This document shows, piece by piece, positions 8,889 through 17,358 of a DNA stretch of 62,874 nt. The DNA comes from Spirochaetales bacterium (GTDB taxonomy: Bacteria; Spirochaetota; Spirochaetia; SZUA-6; DRHE01). How positions within the stretch are numbered: position 1 is the first letter of the stretch; every line of letters starts with the position of its first letter. The stretch is taken from NCBI GenBank assembly GCA_030615505.1, contig JAUWZD010000010.1, forward strand, positions 1 through 62,874. Reading direction: 5' to 3'. Position numbers and translations under genes: made by a program. The notes beneath the pieces are model-generated. The model saw only the letters and a list, made by a program, of their open reading frames with translations. It ran no database searches and was not told the origin of the DNA.

Positions 8889-10502
8889 ATGAAAAGGTTG
8901 ATTATATTTCTGATTGTTCTCTGCCTTTCGTTATTTCCAGCTTTTAGTGCTGCGAATCAGATAGCCGTTACCGATTTCCTGGTTCACAGCGATAACCTGA
9001 ACTATAAATATATGGGAAAAGGTATCGCCGAGATGATTGCCGTAGAGCTTCGCAAATCTCCGGGAGTTACCTTAATCGAAAGAGAGAAGAGGGTCGAGCT
9101 GCTCAAAGAGATGGAGATCTCCCTCTCCGATCTGGCCGATTCAGACACCCAGATGGAGGTAGGAAAGCTGCTGGCCGCTTCTCACATGATCTTTGGCGAG
9201 CTGATCGACATGAGTGGAGTCTTTCTGATAAGTCTCCGCATGACCGATGTGGAGTCTGGCAAGGTAATATGGAGTGAAAAGCTTACTGAGAAGCTTTCAA
9301 ATTACGACTACATCAGTGGATTCTTTACTGAATCGATTCTCGAGCACCTGAATATCAAAGTTGCGGAATCTACCTTAGTGAAAAAGGAAGAGAAGCAGGA
9401 GAAAAAGGAAGAGGTTGTGATCGCCTTTTCTAAGGCGATTGATCATTATGATAAGAAAGATATAGAAAAGGCCAAGCAAGAGCTCAACAAAGCCAAAAGA
9501 CTTGATCCAAAGAGTGAAGCCGTAAAAGTCTACCTCAACAAACTCACTATGAACACGAGCAGATTTCGGGTGGAGTCGGTCCGATATGCGTCCTATCAGA
9601 ATCCCGCCTATCTGCCCATGATTAAAAGCGACAGGCTGCTGTTTCTCGGTACTGGTTCAATGCCCTCATTCCTGCCTGATTCAAATACCTTTGAACGGTA
9701 CGGCACCACAATTTCCGCTGAAGAACAAAGCTCAATGACCAAAATCGTTTACAGCTTTCCCCTAACAGATCGTTTTGCCCTGGGCGCGGAAGCCTTTTGG
9801 TCGACCCAGGGTGCCATCATGGAGGACATTTACTCAACAGCCGTTGAGAATGACTTATGGGTTTCACCCTCCTTTACCGGCGGAATCCTCTCTTCAGGAG
9901 TGCGTTTCTCTGAGAATATCGCTTCCGGTCTCAGTGGCGGGCTGTATCGCCATGGTGAGCCCGGAGAGGACCTGGAGGCAGTTATTCGGTACAGCGCAGA
10001 GCTGGGGTTTTTAGTAAAAAACAGCTCGGGAAGTGTGGTCTTTGACACCAGAGCGATGTATACGACCGGGGAGTACCCGGTGCCTGCGAGTACAACAAAC
10101 TGGATGGAGGAGATCTTCAAATTCTACCAACTGCCGGTTATCTGGGAAAACACACTGACTATGTCGCCAAAGAAGAACTTATTCTTGGTGCTCAAGGAGA
10201 TCAATTACATCTTCCTGGAGAACAGCAATTTTACTATTGATCTAATCCCAGCAGCGGAAATCTGGCTCTCGAGTCTCTTCTCAATCAGGACCGGAATAGA
10301 CGCTAAATATATGCGCCTGGCCGGAAGCAGCTACTGGGCTCTCGGAGGAATTGTGGGCTTTTCACTGCAGTTCAAGAGACTTTTCATCGACTTCAACGCC
10401 GAATATCGGAGCAAGCCCTATTACCTTGTTCCGGATGAGCGATATTCGGAAATTCTGTTCTCTCTTTCCATCGGGCTGGACGGTTTGCTTTTCAAGCCTT
10501 GA
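8889..10502 (+). CDS. CsgG/FlgO-like exported protein with C-terminal beta-barrel-like region
   Basis: A 537-residue exported protein. A signal peptide (residues 1-21, FSAA) precedes an N-terminal domain of about 130 residues with the pattern IAVTDF...GKGIAEMIAVELRK...LIEREKRVELLKEME, typical of CsgG/FlgO-like lipoprotein-assembly domains common in spirochaetes. A charged linker (residues 165-180) and a TPR-like segment follow, then about 320 residues of alternating aromatic/polar strands ending in aromatic-hydrophobic residues, consistent with an outer-membrane barrel. GGAGG at 8878-8882 sits 6 bases before the ATG. The substrate or partner is unknown. Confidence 0.75.
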   Translation: MKRLIIFLIVLCLSLFPAFSAANQIAVTDFLVHSDNLNYKYMGKGIAEMIAVELRKSPGVTLIEREKRVELLKEMEISLSDLADSDTQMEVGKLLAASHMIFGELIDMSGVFLISLRMTDVESGKVIWSEKLTEKLSNYDYISGFFTESILEHLNIKVAESTLVKKEEKQEKKEEVVIAFSKAIDHYDKKDIEKAKQELNKAKRLDPKSEAVKVYLNKLTMNTSRFRVESVRYASYQNPAYLPMIKSDRLLFLGTGSMPSFLPDSNTFERYGTTISAEEQSSMTKIVYSFPLTDRFALGAEAFWSTQGAIMEDIYSTAVENDLWVSPSFTGGILSSGVRFSENIASGLSGGLYRHGEPGEDLEAVIRYSAELGFLVKNSSGSVVFDTRAMYTTGEYPVPASTTNWMEEIFKFYQLPVIWENTLTMSPKKNLFLVLKEINYIFLENSNFTIDLIPAAEIWLSSLFSIRTGIDAKYMRLAGSSYWALGGIVGFSLQFKRLFIDFNAEYRSKPYYLVPDERYSEILFSLSIGLDGLLFKP

Positions 10503-10840
10503 GAACAAGCTTGACGAAACAATCAGGGGCTGGAGTGAAAGGGCCTGGAAGTACAAGTTTTGACATTAAGGAAGCCCTCTGTTATCTTGCTGTTATAGGA
10601 TTATGCTCTTTTGAGCAGCGTTCGTATCATCTTCCCCTTGAAATTGACTTCTTTTTTGTCAGTAAGCTGAGCCGGAAAGTGGCAGAAAGTCTTGATGCCC
10701 TCTACCTCAACCCACTTCCATATTCCACATCTAATCTGGGATATAGCCGAGTCTGTTTCTGCCTGGGGCATAAAATATCTGGCTCTCATAAATGCTCACG
10801 GAGGTAATTTCAGGAGGGGGATATATAGCAGATCAGATAT
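10503..10840. other. Intergenic region without a supported gene
   Basis: About 340 bp between the convergent barrel protein and permease genes. Short open frames exist on both strands, but none has a ribosome binding site or a convincing family match, and no classical terminator with a U-tract was seen. It is likely spacer or decayed sequence. Confidence 0.5.
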
Positions 10841-11764
10841 TTACCGCTCGCCTTTTGTATAGGGTTCACCCAGCATGGCCGGTGCATGCAGGTATCGACG
10901 ACCCTTTTTCAATCCTCCGGCAAAGAGTACTGCCAGGGTAGCCAGATAGGGCATCATGCCCAGTAAATTGGGCGGAATACCAATGGGCTGCAGAATATAC
11001 TGAAGCACAAATATGCACCCAAAAAGGTAAGCTCCTAAAAAAGCTCTCAAGGGATTCCACAGGGCGAAGATGGTCAGGGCAATGACGATCCACCCGCGAC
11101 CCCCTGTGAGCCCTTCAGTCCACGATTTGCTGTAGATTAAGGAGAGATGAGCACCGGCCATTCCGGCGAGACCTCCTCCAATCAGTACACAGATATACCT
11201 GACTGTGGAAATATTGAGACCTTGAGCCTCCGAGGCCGCTGGGTTTTCCCCCACTGAGCGAATTTGAATTCCCCAGCGGGTACGGGAAAGGAGTACCCAG
11301 AGCAACACACCCAGGATCAGCGAAAGGTAGAAGAATGGGTCCTGGTTAAAGAGAACCTTACCGACTAGCGGTATATCGGCCAGGATCGGAATCCTAAAAG
11401 GAGCCATTTTCACAGGTAAGGGTCTTCCAATGAAAGGCCGGCCGAACAGACTGGCCCCGCCCAGACCCAGCATGGTCAGGGCCAGACCGGATACAACCTG
11501 GTTCGCCTTAAGGCTTATGGAGACAAAAGCATGAATAGCCGAGATCAGAATACCCGCCAGGATGGCGGAAGCCATGCCCAGCCATGGGCTTCCCGTTGCC
11601 AGAGTGACTATAAAACCGGCAACTGCTCCTACAGCCATCATACCCTCTATACCCAGGTTCAGAATACCTGAACGCTCGGTAATGATTTCACCCAGGGTGG
11701 CCAATAATAGAGGAGTTCCAGCAACCAGGGTCCGGTTTAGCACTGAGATCAATATAGAATCCAA
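10841..11764 (-). CDS. ABC transporter permease, nucleoside/Bmp type (second permease)
   Basis: A 307-residue integral membrane protein of the BPD_transp_2 family (RbsC/NupQ/YufQ-like), with about eight to nine helices and the conserved segments SGILNLGIEGMM near residues 31-42, VGENPAASEAQG near 174-185 and GGRGWIVIAL near 220. It forms the translocation pore with the partner permease. It lies 3 bp after that gene in a four-gene operon: binding protein, ATPase, permease, permease. The family transports nucleosides or simple sugars; the Bmp-type binding protein favours nucleosides. Confidence 0.9.
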   Translation of the reverse strand: MDSILISVLNRTLVAGTPLLLATLGEIITERSGILNLGIEGMMAVGAVAGFIVTLATGSPWLGMASAILAGILISAIHAFVSISLKANQVVSGLALTMLGLGGASLFGRPFIGRPLPVKMAPFRIPILADIPLVGKVLFNQDPFFYLSLILGVLLWVLLSRTRWGIQIRSVGENPAASEAQGLNISTVRYICVLIGGGLAGMAGAHLSLIYSKSWTEGLTGGRGWIVIALTIFALWNPLRAFLGAYLFGCIFVLQYILQPIGIPPNLLGMMPYLATLAVLFAGGLKKGRRYLHAPAMLGEPYTKGER

Positions 11765-11767
11765 AAT

Positions 11768-12853
11768 CTATTCCTTCCTCTCAAGGGATAAAATGACTCT
11801 GTTATTAAGGAAAAAATCTCCCATAATCAGGAAAAAGAGCAAGATTCCGTTAAAAACTTGAACAGTGGCCGCAGGAAGACCCAGGGAGATCTGAATCGCA
11901 TCGCCTCCTACAAGAATTCCGGCAAAAAAGAGGCCTGAAGCAATAGCTGCTATTGGATTGAGCTTGGCCAGCCAGGCCACTATGATGGCTGTAAATCCGT
12001 AGCCTGAGGAGATAGCCTGCGGATATGTGAGATGATGATGTATTCCCGCTACTTCCCCGACCCCGGCAATGCCGGCCATGCCGCCGCTGATCAGCATCAT
12101 AATCACGGTGTTTCGCATGAAATCAATTCCTGCATACCTGGCGGCTTCAATGTTCTCACCGATTACACGCAGCTCATAGCCGAATTTAGTAGAATAGATA
12201 AGCATGAAAAGCAGCACGCAAGCAAAAACGGCTATAATTAGGGTTGTGTAGTGAATTCTTGATCCATACAGTAGAGGAAGCGTTGCAGAAGCAGGGAAGT
12301 CATCTGTATAGGGGAAGCCCTGTTGGGTTACGCCTTTCCATGGGCCTACGATGAGCAGTGTGAGCAGTTCCGCGGCCACGTAATTCAGCATGAGTGTTGA
12401 GATTACCTCATTGATACCAAATTTCACTTTGAGCAGTGCCGGAAACATTGCCCAGAGGGCACCGCCTAAGAATCCTGCTAAAAACATCGCGGGGATGATG
12501 ATCGGTCCAGGGAGACGGGGTCCCCAGTTAAGACCTATCCATGTAGCACAGATAGCTCCCATGAGAAGCTGGCTCTCGGCTCCGATATTCCAGAATCGGG
12601 CCCGGAAGGCTAAGGCTAAGCCTGAACCTATCAGGATGAGGGGAATGGCTTTGGTGATAGTTTCCTTGATACCGTATAGACTTCCGAATGATCCTGAGAA
12701 GATTTTCCAGAGTGCTAAGAAGGGATTCACCCTGCTGGCGGCAAATACCATGCCCACTGTGAAAAGACCGGCTAAAAGGGAAAACAGAAGCACTGTGACC
12801 TGGAGTGAGGGTGATGCATCTATGCGGTGGTCTATCCGTATACGTAATTTCAT
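11768..12853 (-). CDS. ABC transporter permease, nucleoside/Bmp type (first permease)
   Basis: A 361-residue polytopic membrane protein, the NupP/YufP-like half of the pore. Characteristic segments include KAIPLILIGSGLALAFRARFWNIGAESQ near residues 68-95, FGINEVISTLMLNY near 144-157 and VIGENIEAARYAGID near 230-244. The stop overlaps nothing downstream (3-bp gap), and its ATG overlaps the ATPase stop by 4 bp, so ATPase and permease are translationally coupled. Substrate assignment is inherited from the operon's Bmp-family binding protein. Confidence 0.9.
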   Translation of the reverse strand: MKLRIRIDHRIDASPSLQVTVLLFSLLAGLFTVGMVFAASRVNPFLALWKIFSGSFGSLYGIKETITKAIPLILIGSGLALAFRARFWNIGAESQLLMGAICATWIGLNWGPRLPGPIIIPAMFLAGFLGGALWAMFPALLKVKFGINEVISTLMLNYVAAELLTLLIVGPWKGVTQQGFPYTDDFPASATLPLLYGSRIHYTTLIIAVFACVLLFMLIYSTKFGYELRVIGENIEAARYAGIDFMRNTVIMMLISGGMAGIAGVGEVAGIHHHLTYPQAISSGYGFTAIIVAWLAKLNPIAAIASGLFFAGILVGGDAIQISLGLPAATVQVFNGILLFFLIMGDFFLNNRVILSLERKE

Positions 12854-14373
12854 TTCCTTGAGCCCGCCATCATAAGCCCGATGTCTTCAATATTAGCTTC
12901 TTGAGTTGGGAGGATGCCCATAATTTCTCCCTCGAACATCACGGCTATTCTATCGCAGAGCTCAAAAATTTCCTCAAGGTCTTCAGAAATCAAGAGTACA
13001 GCTATTCCCTTTCCCCGACGCTCTAAAAGCTGTCTGCGTATGTACTCCGTAGCGCCCACATCGAGCCCGTAGGTAGGATGAGCAGCAACTAAAAGAGTGG
13101 GCTCGCCTGTGATCTCCCTTCCCAGAATAAGCTTCTGGATATTACCCCCGGAAAGATTCTTAATGGGAGTATTGATTGAAGGAGCGGTTACTTGAAAGTC
13201 TTTAACAATGCTCTCTGCATGGCTCTTAATAGTTTGATAGTTTAGAAACAGCATTTTAGAGAAGCGCTTATTATGGTGACGCTTTAGAACCGTATTCTCA
13301 TAGATAAAGAGGTTGGGCACAATGCCGAATTTTATTCTTTCCTCCGGCACATGTGATATGCCCTGGTCGCTTACCAGCCTGGCAGAGGCATTGGTTATGT
13401 CTTTTCCGTTAATGAGAATAGAGCCGCCGGATGCCCTTCTTAAACCCGTTATCACCTCGATCAGCTCGCGCTGACCATTGCCTGAAACCCCGGCTATCCC
13501 GAATATCTCATTCTTATATACCTTGAAGGAGACTCCCTTAACAGCCCTTTCTGTACGGTCTCCGGGAACTATCAGCTCCTTAACCTCCAAAATGAGCGGT
13601 CCCCGCTCGATATGCTCCTTTTCAAAATCAAAAATGATATCCCTGCCGACCATCATTCTGGCCAGTTTCCTCTTATCAGTACTTTGCACAGAAGAAGCCC
13701 CAACGATTTCACCACGCCTTAGAACTAAGACCCGGTCACAGATCGAAAGAATTTCCTCTAACTTATGGCTGATAAAGATAATGGAATGGCCGTTACCGGC
13801 CATTCGGCGGAGAATGGAAAAAAGTTCCTTCGATTCCTGGGGGGTCAGTACCGATGTAGGCTCATCCAGGATGAGCAGGTCGACTCCCCTGATTAGAGCC
13901 TTCACAATCTCAACCCTCTGTTGCTCACCGGCGGAGAGCTGCCATATCTTCTCCTGGGTATTAACTTTAAGTCCGTATATCCGACTGAATTCCTCTATTT
14001 TTTTAGCCACATGCCCGGCAGGAAAGAAGAAAGGCGCCTCTTCAAAACCCAGGGCAATATTTTCGGCAACAGTATGATTCTGTATCAGCATGAAGTGCTG
14101 ATGTACCATGCCGATACCGCGCTGAATGGCATCCTTGGGAGAATGGAGGCGGACCGTCTCTCCGTTAATCCTGATCTCTCCTTCGTCCGACTGAATGAGA
14201 CTGTAAAGGATGTTCATCAATGTGGTCTTGCCTGCACCGTTTTCACCCAACAGGCCCAGTATCTCACCGGATTCAATACTGAAGCTCACCTTATAATTCG
14301 CCCTGGTGGTATGAAAGTATTTGGAGATTTCCACCATCTCAAGTTTCTCGATCTTTTTCAACAAAGTCTCCAA
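12850..14373 (-). CDS. ABC transporter ATP-binding protein, tandem domains, nucleoside/Bmp type
   Basis: This 507-residue ATPase contains two ABC domains. Domain 1 has Walker A GENGAGKTT near residue 40, signature LSAGEQQRVEI near 145 and Walker B LLILDEPTS near 164. Domain 2 has the altered Walker A (GVSGNGQRE) normal for the second half of RbsA/NupO-type ATPases, a signature LSGGNIQK and Walker-B-like segment. It energises uptake through the two permeases that follow. A stem-loop separates it from the upstream binding-protein gene. Assignment is firm for family, moderate for substrate. Confidence 0.93.
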   Translation of the reverse strand: METLLKKIEKLEMVEISKYFHTTRANYKVSFSIESGEILGLLGENGAGKTTLMNILYSLIQSDEGEIRINGETVRLHSPKDAIQRGIGMVHQHFMLIQNHTVAENIALGFEEAPFFFPAGHVAKKIEEFSRIYGLKVNTQEKIWQLSAGEQQRVEIVKALIRGVDLLILDEPTSVLTPQESKELFSILRRMAGNGHSIIFISHKLEEILSICDRVLVLRRGEIVGASSVQSTDKRKLARMMVGRDIIFDFEKEHIERGPLILEVKELIVPGDRTERAVKGVSFKVYKNEIFGIAGVSGNGQRELIEVITGLRRASGGSILINGKDITNASARLVSDQGISHVPEERIKFGIVPNLFIYENTVLKRHHNKRFSKMLFLNYQTIKSHAESIVKDFQVTAPSINTPIKNLSGGNIQKLILGREITGEPTLLVAAHPTYGLDVGATEYIRRQLLERRGKGIAVLLISEDLEEIFELCDRIAVMFEGEIMGILPTQEANIEDIGLMMAGSRK

Positions 14374-14461
14374 GCAGCACTCTACTAGACTAAAAAGCCT
14401 TTTGCAACTCTGCAGGGGTCAATCCCTCCGCTACTTCGGAGTTATAGGCAGCGAAAATTAA

Positions 14462-14494
14462 AAGAGGAGCCCACAAAAGCAGCGGACTCCTCTT
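14462..14494 (-). terminator. Stem-loop after the Bmp gene (attenuator-like)
   Basis: A hairpin with arms aagaggagcccac and gcggactcctctt (11 of 13 positions pair by Watson-Crick or G-U) is followed, in the minus direction, by TTTTAATTTT. It lies between the binding-protein stop and the ATPase start of one operon. It may act as a partial terminator or RNA-stabilising element that raises binding protein relative to ATPase and permeases. Confidence 0.6.
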
Positions 14495-14496
14495 AA

Positions 14497-14508
14497 AAAA
14501 GCGCTTTT
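14497..14508. promoter_or_regulatory. LacI/CcpA-like palindrome downstream of the Bmp gene
   Basis: The palindrome aaaagcgctttt lies just after the Bmp gene stop. Its 10-bp core is identical to that of the operator at 15840-15853. LacI-family proteins bind such sites with a central CG. As it is not at a visible promoter it may be a roadblock site or chance. Confidence 0.4.
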
Positions 14509-14521
14509 CACAGTTAATTTT

Positions 14522-15703
14522 TTATTTAGGAACATCTCCCACTATATTATCCACATAGTAGTCAATGCTTAAAAGCTGCCCCTTGCTCGCTTTAACACCG
14601 GACGGGATCCTCACCTTTCCCTTATTATCCGAGATGGGCCCGACAAACGGGTCGAAGACATCCGTCCCCTGGTTCATCTGATCAAGACGCTTCATAATCA
14701 GATTGTAAACATTGATCTTGCCCAGATCAGGCACCTCCACGGTTACGGCTTTCAGCTCATCTGTAAACTTGGGATTGATTTTATCCTCAAAGCTGCCTCC
14801 TAAAAGGGCGGCATCCTCAGCAGCCAGCCACCAGAGGTCCTCATTACTCCACGTGCCGTCATATATATCTTTTAAGATCTTTTCGTACATCACCCCCCAA
14901 TCCACAAGCTGGCCGGACACTACAGAATCAACCCCGAATTGCTGCATCGGGCTGTAGTGGCCGAATGTAAAGACAGGTTTGCCCTTCTCCGTATGTTCCT
15001 GGCCCACCTCAATTACGGCTGGTGAGTCCTCGGTAAAGGCTAAGGCGTCGCAGCCGTCGGCAACCAGGGCTTCTGCTGCCTCTTTAGCTTTAGAGGGATC
15101 ATACCAGGAAAAGATCCAGCGCACATGAACTTTCGCATCTGGGTTAGCATCCTTAATGCCTAAGGCAAAGGCATTTATGTGCCTGACCACCTCAGGGATG
15201 GGAAAGGCGCCTACGTAACCTATCTTATTGCTCCTAGTAAGGGCTCCGGCCATCAGGCCGTTTAAATAGTACATCTGATAGAGCTCTGCGAAGTAGGTTC
15301 CCACATTCTCAGACTGTTTGAAACCCGAACAGTGCATAAAGAGCTTGTCGGGGTATTTCTCTCCCGCTTTGACAGTATCATCCATATAACCGAAGCTCGT
15401 TGTAAACACTACGTCGCACTTTTCCTCAACGATAAACCTGTCTATGATTCTGGCAGAGTCTGCTTCGGGCACGGACTCAACAAGCAGGGTCTCAAGCCAG
15501 GGGAATTTCCCTTCCACATACTTCCTGCCCACGTCATGGGCGTGTGACCAGCCGTAGTCTCCAATAGGCCCCACGTAGATAAATCCGGCCTTGATTTTTT
15601 TTGCCTCCACAGGTTCGGTTTCCTTCTCCCCGCCGGCAAACACCACTGCGGCCGCCAGTAGCATTACCAGGATGACAGCAATAATGATTTTTGTGAATTT
15701 CAC
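14522..15703 (-). CDS. Bmp/PnrA-family ABC substrate-binding protein
   Basis: A 393-residue periplasmic binding protein of the Bmp family (TmpC/PnrA-like, PF02608 type). Residues 1-23 form a signal peptide ending VVFA, with no lipobox cysteine, then GGEKE as in many spirochaete binding proteins. The mature part starts KAGFIYVGPIGDYGWSHAH, the family's N-terminal strand with the substrate-contacting GDYGW. Members bind purine nucleosides in Treponema, Borrelia and Bacillus. The start is GTG, preceded by GGAGG 6 bases upstream. It is the first gene of the four-gene transporter operon and is driven by a promoter at 15740-15768. Confidence 0.9.
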   Translation of the reverse strand: MKFTKIIIAVILVMLLAAAVVFAGGEKETEPVEAKKIKAGFIYVGPIGDYGWSHAHDVGRKYVEGKFPWLETLLVESVPEADSARIIDRFIVEEKCDVVFTTSFGYMDDTVKAGEKYPDKLFMHCSGFKQSENVGTYFAELYQMYYLNGLMAGALTRSNKIGYVGAFPIPEVVRHINAFALGIKDANPDAKVHVRWIFSWYDPSKAKEAAEALVADGCDALAFTEDSPAVIEVGQEHTEKGKPVFTFGHYSPMQQFGVDSVVSGQLVDWGVMYEKILKDIYDGTWSNEDLWWLAAEDAALLGGSFEDKINPKFTDELKAVTVEVPDLGKINVYNLIMKRLDQMNQGTDVFDPFVGPISDNKGKVRIPSGVKASKGQLLSIDYYVDNIVGDVPK

Positions 15704-15739
15704 AGCTTCCTCCTATTCTTTTGATTACTTATATACTTT

Positions 15740-15768
15740 ACGATAATGCCGTCATTGAAACCTGTCAA
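15740..15768 (-). promoter_or_regulatory. Sigma-70-type promoter of the Bmp transporter operon
   Basis: On the minus strand TTGACA (15768-15763) is followed after 17 bp by TATCGT (15745-15740), about 37 bp before the GTG start of the binding-protein gene. The -35 element is a perfect consensus and overlaps one arm of the inverted repeat at 15759-15789. Confidence 0.6.
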
Positions 15769-15789
15769 GAGAATGTTGAGAAACAGGTT
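15759..15789. promoter_or_regulatory. Inverted repeat aacctgt-N17-acaggtt in the divergent control region
   Basis: Two 7-bp inverted arms (15759-15765 and 15783-15789) are separated by 17 bp. One arm overlaps the -35 box of the minus promoter and the other lies upstream of the plus promoter, so a dimeric regulator here could act on both operons. No specific regulator can be named. Confidence 0.4.
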
Positions 15790-15805
15790 GTTCAAATTTT
15801 TATAT

Positions 15806-15834
15806 TTGACAATTACGTTTTTACTCTGTATAAT
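15806..15834 (+). promoter_or_regulatory. Near-consensus sigma-70 promoter of the sugar transporter operon
   Basis: TTGACA (15806-15811), a 17-bp spacer and TATAAT (15829-15834) form a perfect consensus core promoter. The expected start site, about 15841, falls in the LacI-type operator next to it, as expected for a strong promoter kept off by a repressor. Confidence 0.8.
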
Positions 15835-15839
15835 TATCT

Positions 15840-15853
15840 AGAAAGCGCTTTCT
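15840..15853. promoter_or_regulatory. LacI-family operator at the sugar transporter start site
   Basis: A perfect 14-bp palindrome, agaaagcgctttct, with the central CG and flanking AA/TT typical of LacI-family operators. It starts 5 bp after the -10 box. The LacI-family gene four genes downstream (19078-20163) is the likely binder; this is inference from position. Confidence 0.7.
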
Positions 15854-15897
15854 TATTTTATAACCATAGGAAAAAATTTAGGCAAGGAGGTTTTATT

Positions 15898-17286
15898 ATG
15901 AAAAGAGCACTTTGTGTAGCCCTTCTAACCCTACTGATGTTGTGCTTTGGGCTACCAGCTTTTTCCAGGGGACAGGAGGAAGAAATCCTGGAGAAAAAGG
16001 GTACTATAAAAATCTGGGTTGGCTGGTCTCTGCTCATGGACGTCTTTGACAAGGTGGAAAAGGATTATGAGGCGGAAAATCCCGGGGTTGATCTGGAAAT
16101 TGCCGCTTTTAAGCTGAGAGACTTCGAACAGAAGCTTGCTATCTCGATTCCAGCCGGTCAAGCGCCTGATATATTTGTTACTTCGGAATATATAGTTCCC
16201 CAGTATATCGAGACAGGCTATATAGCAAAACCGCCAAAAGAAATAGTCTCTTTTGTTGAGTCCAAGTACGATAAGCTCGTACAATCCGTAAACAGGTTCA
16301 AAGGTCCTGATGATGTCAAACCGGGAATTTATGGTATTCCCCACATTGGAATTGCCAGGGTTATATACTACAACAAGAAGATATTCAGGGAATCCGGTCT
16401 TCCGGATAGGGCTCCAGCAACATGGGATGAAGTATTTGATTTCGGTAAGAAGGCAGCCCGATACGATGCTCAGGGTACTTTAGAGAGAGGAGGTATCAGC
16501 CTGCGGCTTTTTGGAGGAGGTTCAGGAATAGCTGAGAAGTTTACGATAAAACTCGTTCAGGCCGGAGGCACACTCCTGGGACAAACAGCAGATGGAAAAT
16601 GGAAAGCAAATTATGACAACCAGGCAGGAGTGGATGCATTGTCATTTTATATTGATTGTCTTCATAAATATAAGATTGACAGCTTTGAGATAAAACACGA
16701 TTCTGATGCTTTCATAAACGGCCAAACCGCAATGTTCCAGCGTGAGCTCTGGCCAATTCCAATTTATAAATCAAAGGCTCCCGATTTAGAGTTTGGAACT
16801 TCAGTCATGCCTTCTTCTAAGAAGGGAGGAACTGCTTACAGCACTGAATCAGCATTTGTTCCCAAGAGCTGCAAAAACAAGACGCTCGCCTGGGATGTGG
16901 CTAAATATTTTAATCAGCCTGTATATCTGAAGCAGTGGTTTGAAACTCAAGGGTGGGTGCCGCCGCGAATTGACATTGATTATTCAGATATTTTTGCCAA
17001 GACGCCGGAATATAAATCCGCCTTCCAGTTTCCTGAAGGTTATCTACTGGCCCTCTATCCACCGCTTACACCCGTGGATGAGATCTACACCAAGTTTGCA
17101 GAGCGAATTTCAAATGCGTTCAGGGATTCATCTTTAGTAGACAATCCTGCAGGAATGGCTACGATTCTAAAAAAAGCGGCGAATGAAACGAATCAGATTC
17201 TTAAAGATAACGGCCTTTTTGGAGAAGGAAAGGTAGTAAAACCCACGTGGGTTGAAGCACCCAAGGATATAGGCTATAAGTTCTAA
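15898..17286 (+). CDS. Carbohydrate ABC transporter substrate-binding protein (family 1)
   Basis: A 462-residue extracellular solute-binding protein of the MalE/family 1 type. A signal peptide (residues 1-20, PAFS) has no lipobox. The mature N-terminus contains GTIKIWVGWSLLMDVFDKVEKDYE-type residues, the usual first strand and helix, and the remainder keeps the PATWDE and INGQTAMF segments of sugar-binding proteins. The chosen ATG at 15898 has GGAGG 7 bases upstream; a longer frame upstream would run through the promoter and operator. It is first in the operon with two permeases and a LacI regulator. No ATPase gene is present, so a shared MsmK-type ATPase is probably encoded elsewhere. Confidence 0.9.
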   Translation: MKRALCVALLTLLMLCFGLPAFSRGQEEEILEKKGTIKIWVGWSLLMDVFDKVEKDYEAENPGVDLEIAAFKLRDFEQKLAISIPAGQAPDIFVTSEYIVPQYIETGYIAKPPKEIVSFVESKYDKLVQSVNRFKGPDDVKPGIYGIPHIGIARVIYYNKKIFRESGLPDRAPATWDEVFDFGKKAARYDAQGTLERGGISLRLFGGGSGIAEKFTIKLVQAGGTLLGQTADGKWKANYDNQAGVDALSFYIDCLHKYKIDSFEIKHDSDAFINGQTAMFQRELWPIPIYKSKAPDLEFGTSVMPSSKKGGTAYSTESAFVPKSCKNKTLAWDVAKYFNQPVYLKQWFETQGWVPPRIDIDYSDIFAKTPEYKSAFQFPEGYLLALYPPLTPVDEIYTKFAERISNAFRDSSLVDNPAGMATILKKAANETNQILKDNGLFGEGKVVKPTWVEAPKDIGYKF

Positions 17287-17312
17287 TACTCAGAAAGGTT
17301 GTAATTAGAAAT

Positions 17313-17342
17313 GCAGGAAAGAGCTTTTATGCTCTTTCCTGC
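17313..17342 (+). terminator. Strong stem-loop after the sugar-binding protein gene
   Basis: A perfect 12-bp stem (gcaggaaagagc / gctctttcctgc) with a 6-nt loop lies between the binding-protein gene and the first permease. It is followed by ttgaataaaaaa, not a U-tract, so it is more likely an RNA-stabilising or processing element than a full terminator. Confidence 0.7.
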
Positions 17343-17358
17343 TTGAATAAAAAATGGA

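Noticed and set aside
10601..10789. Minus-strand 62-codon frame after the permease operon, with a faint resemblance to a malate-synthase segment (AISQIRCGIWKWV)
   Set aside because: No ribosome binding site, too short, and the match is a handful of residues; kept as intergenic.
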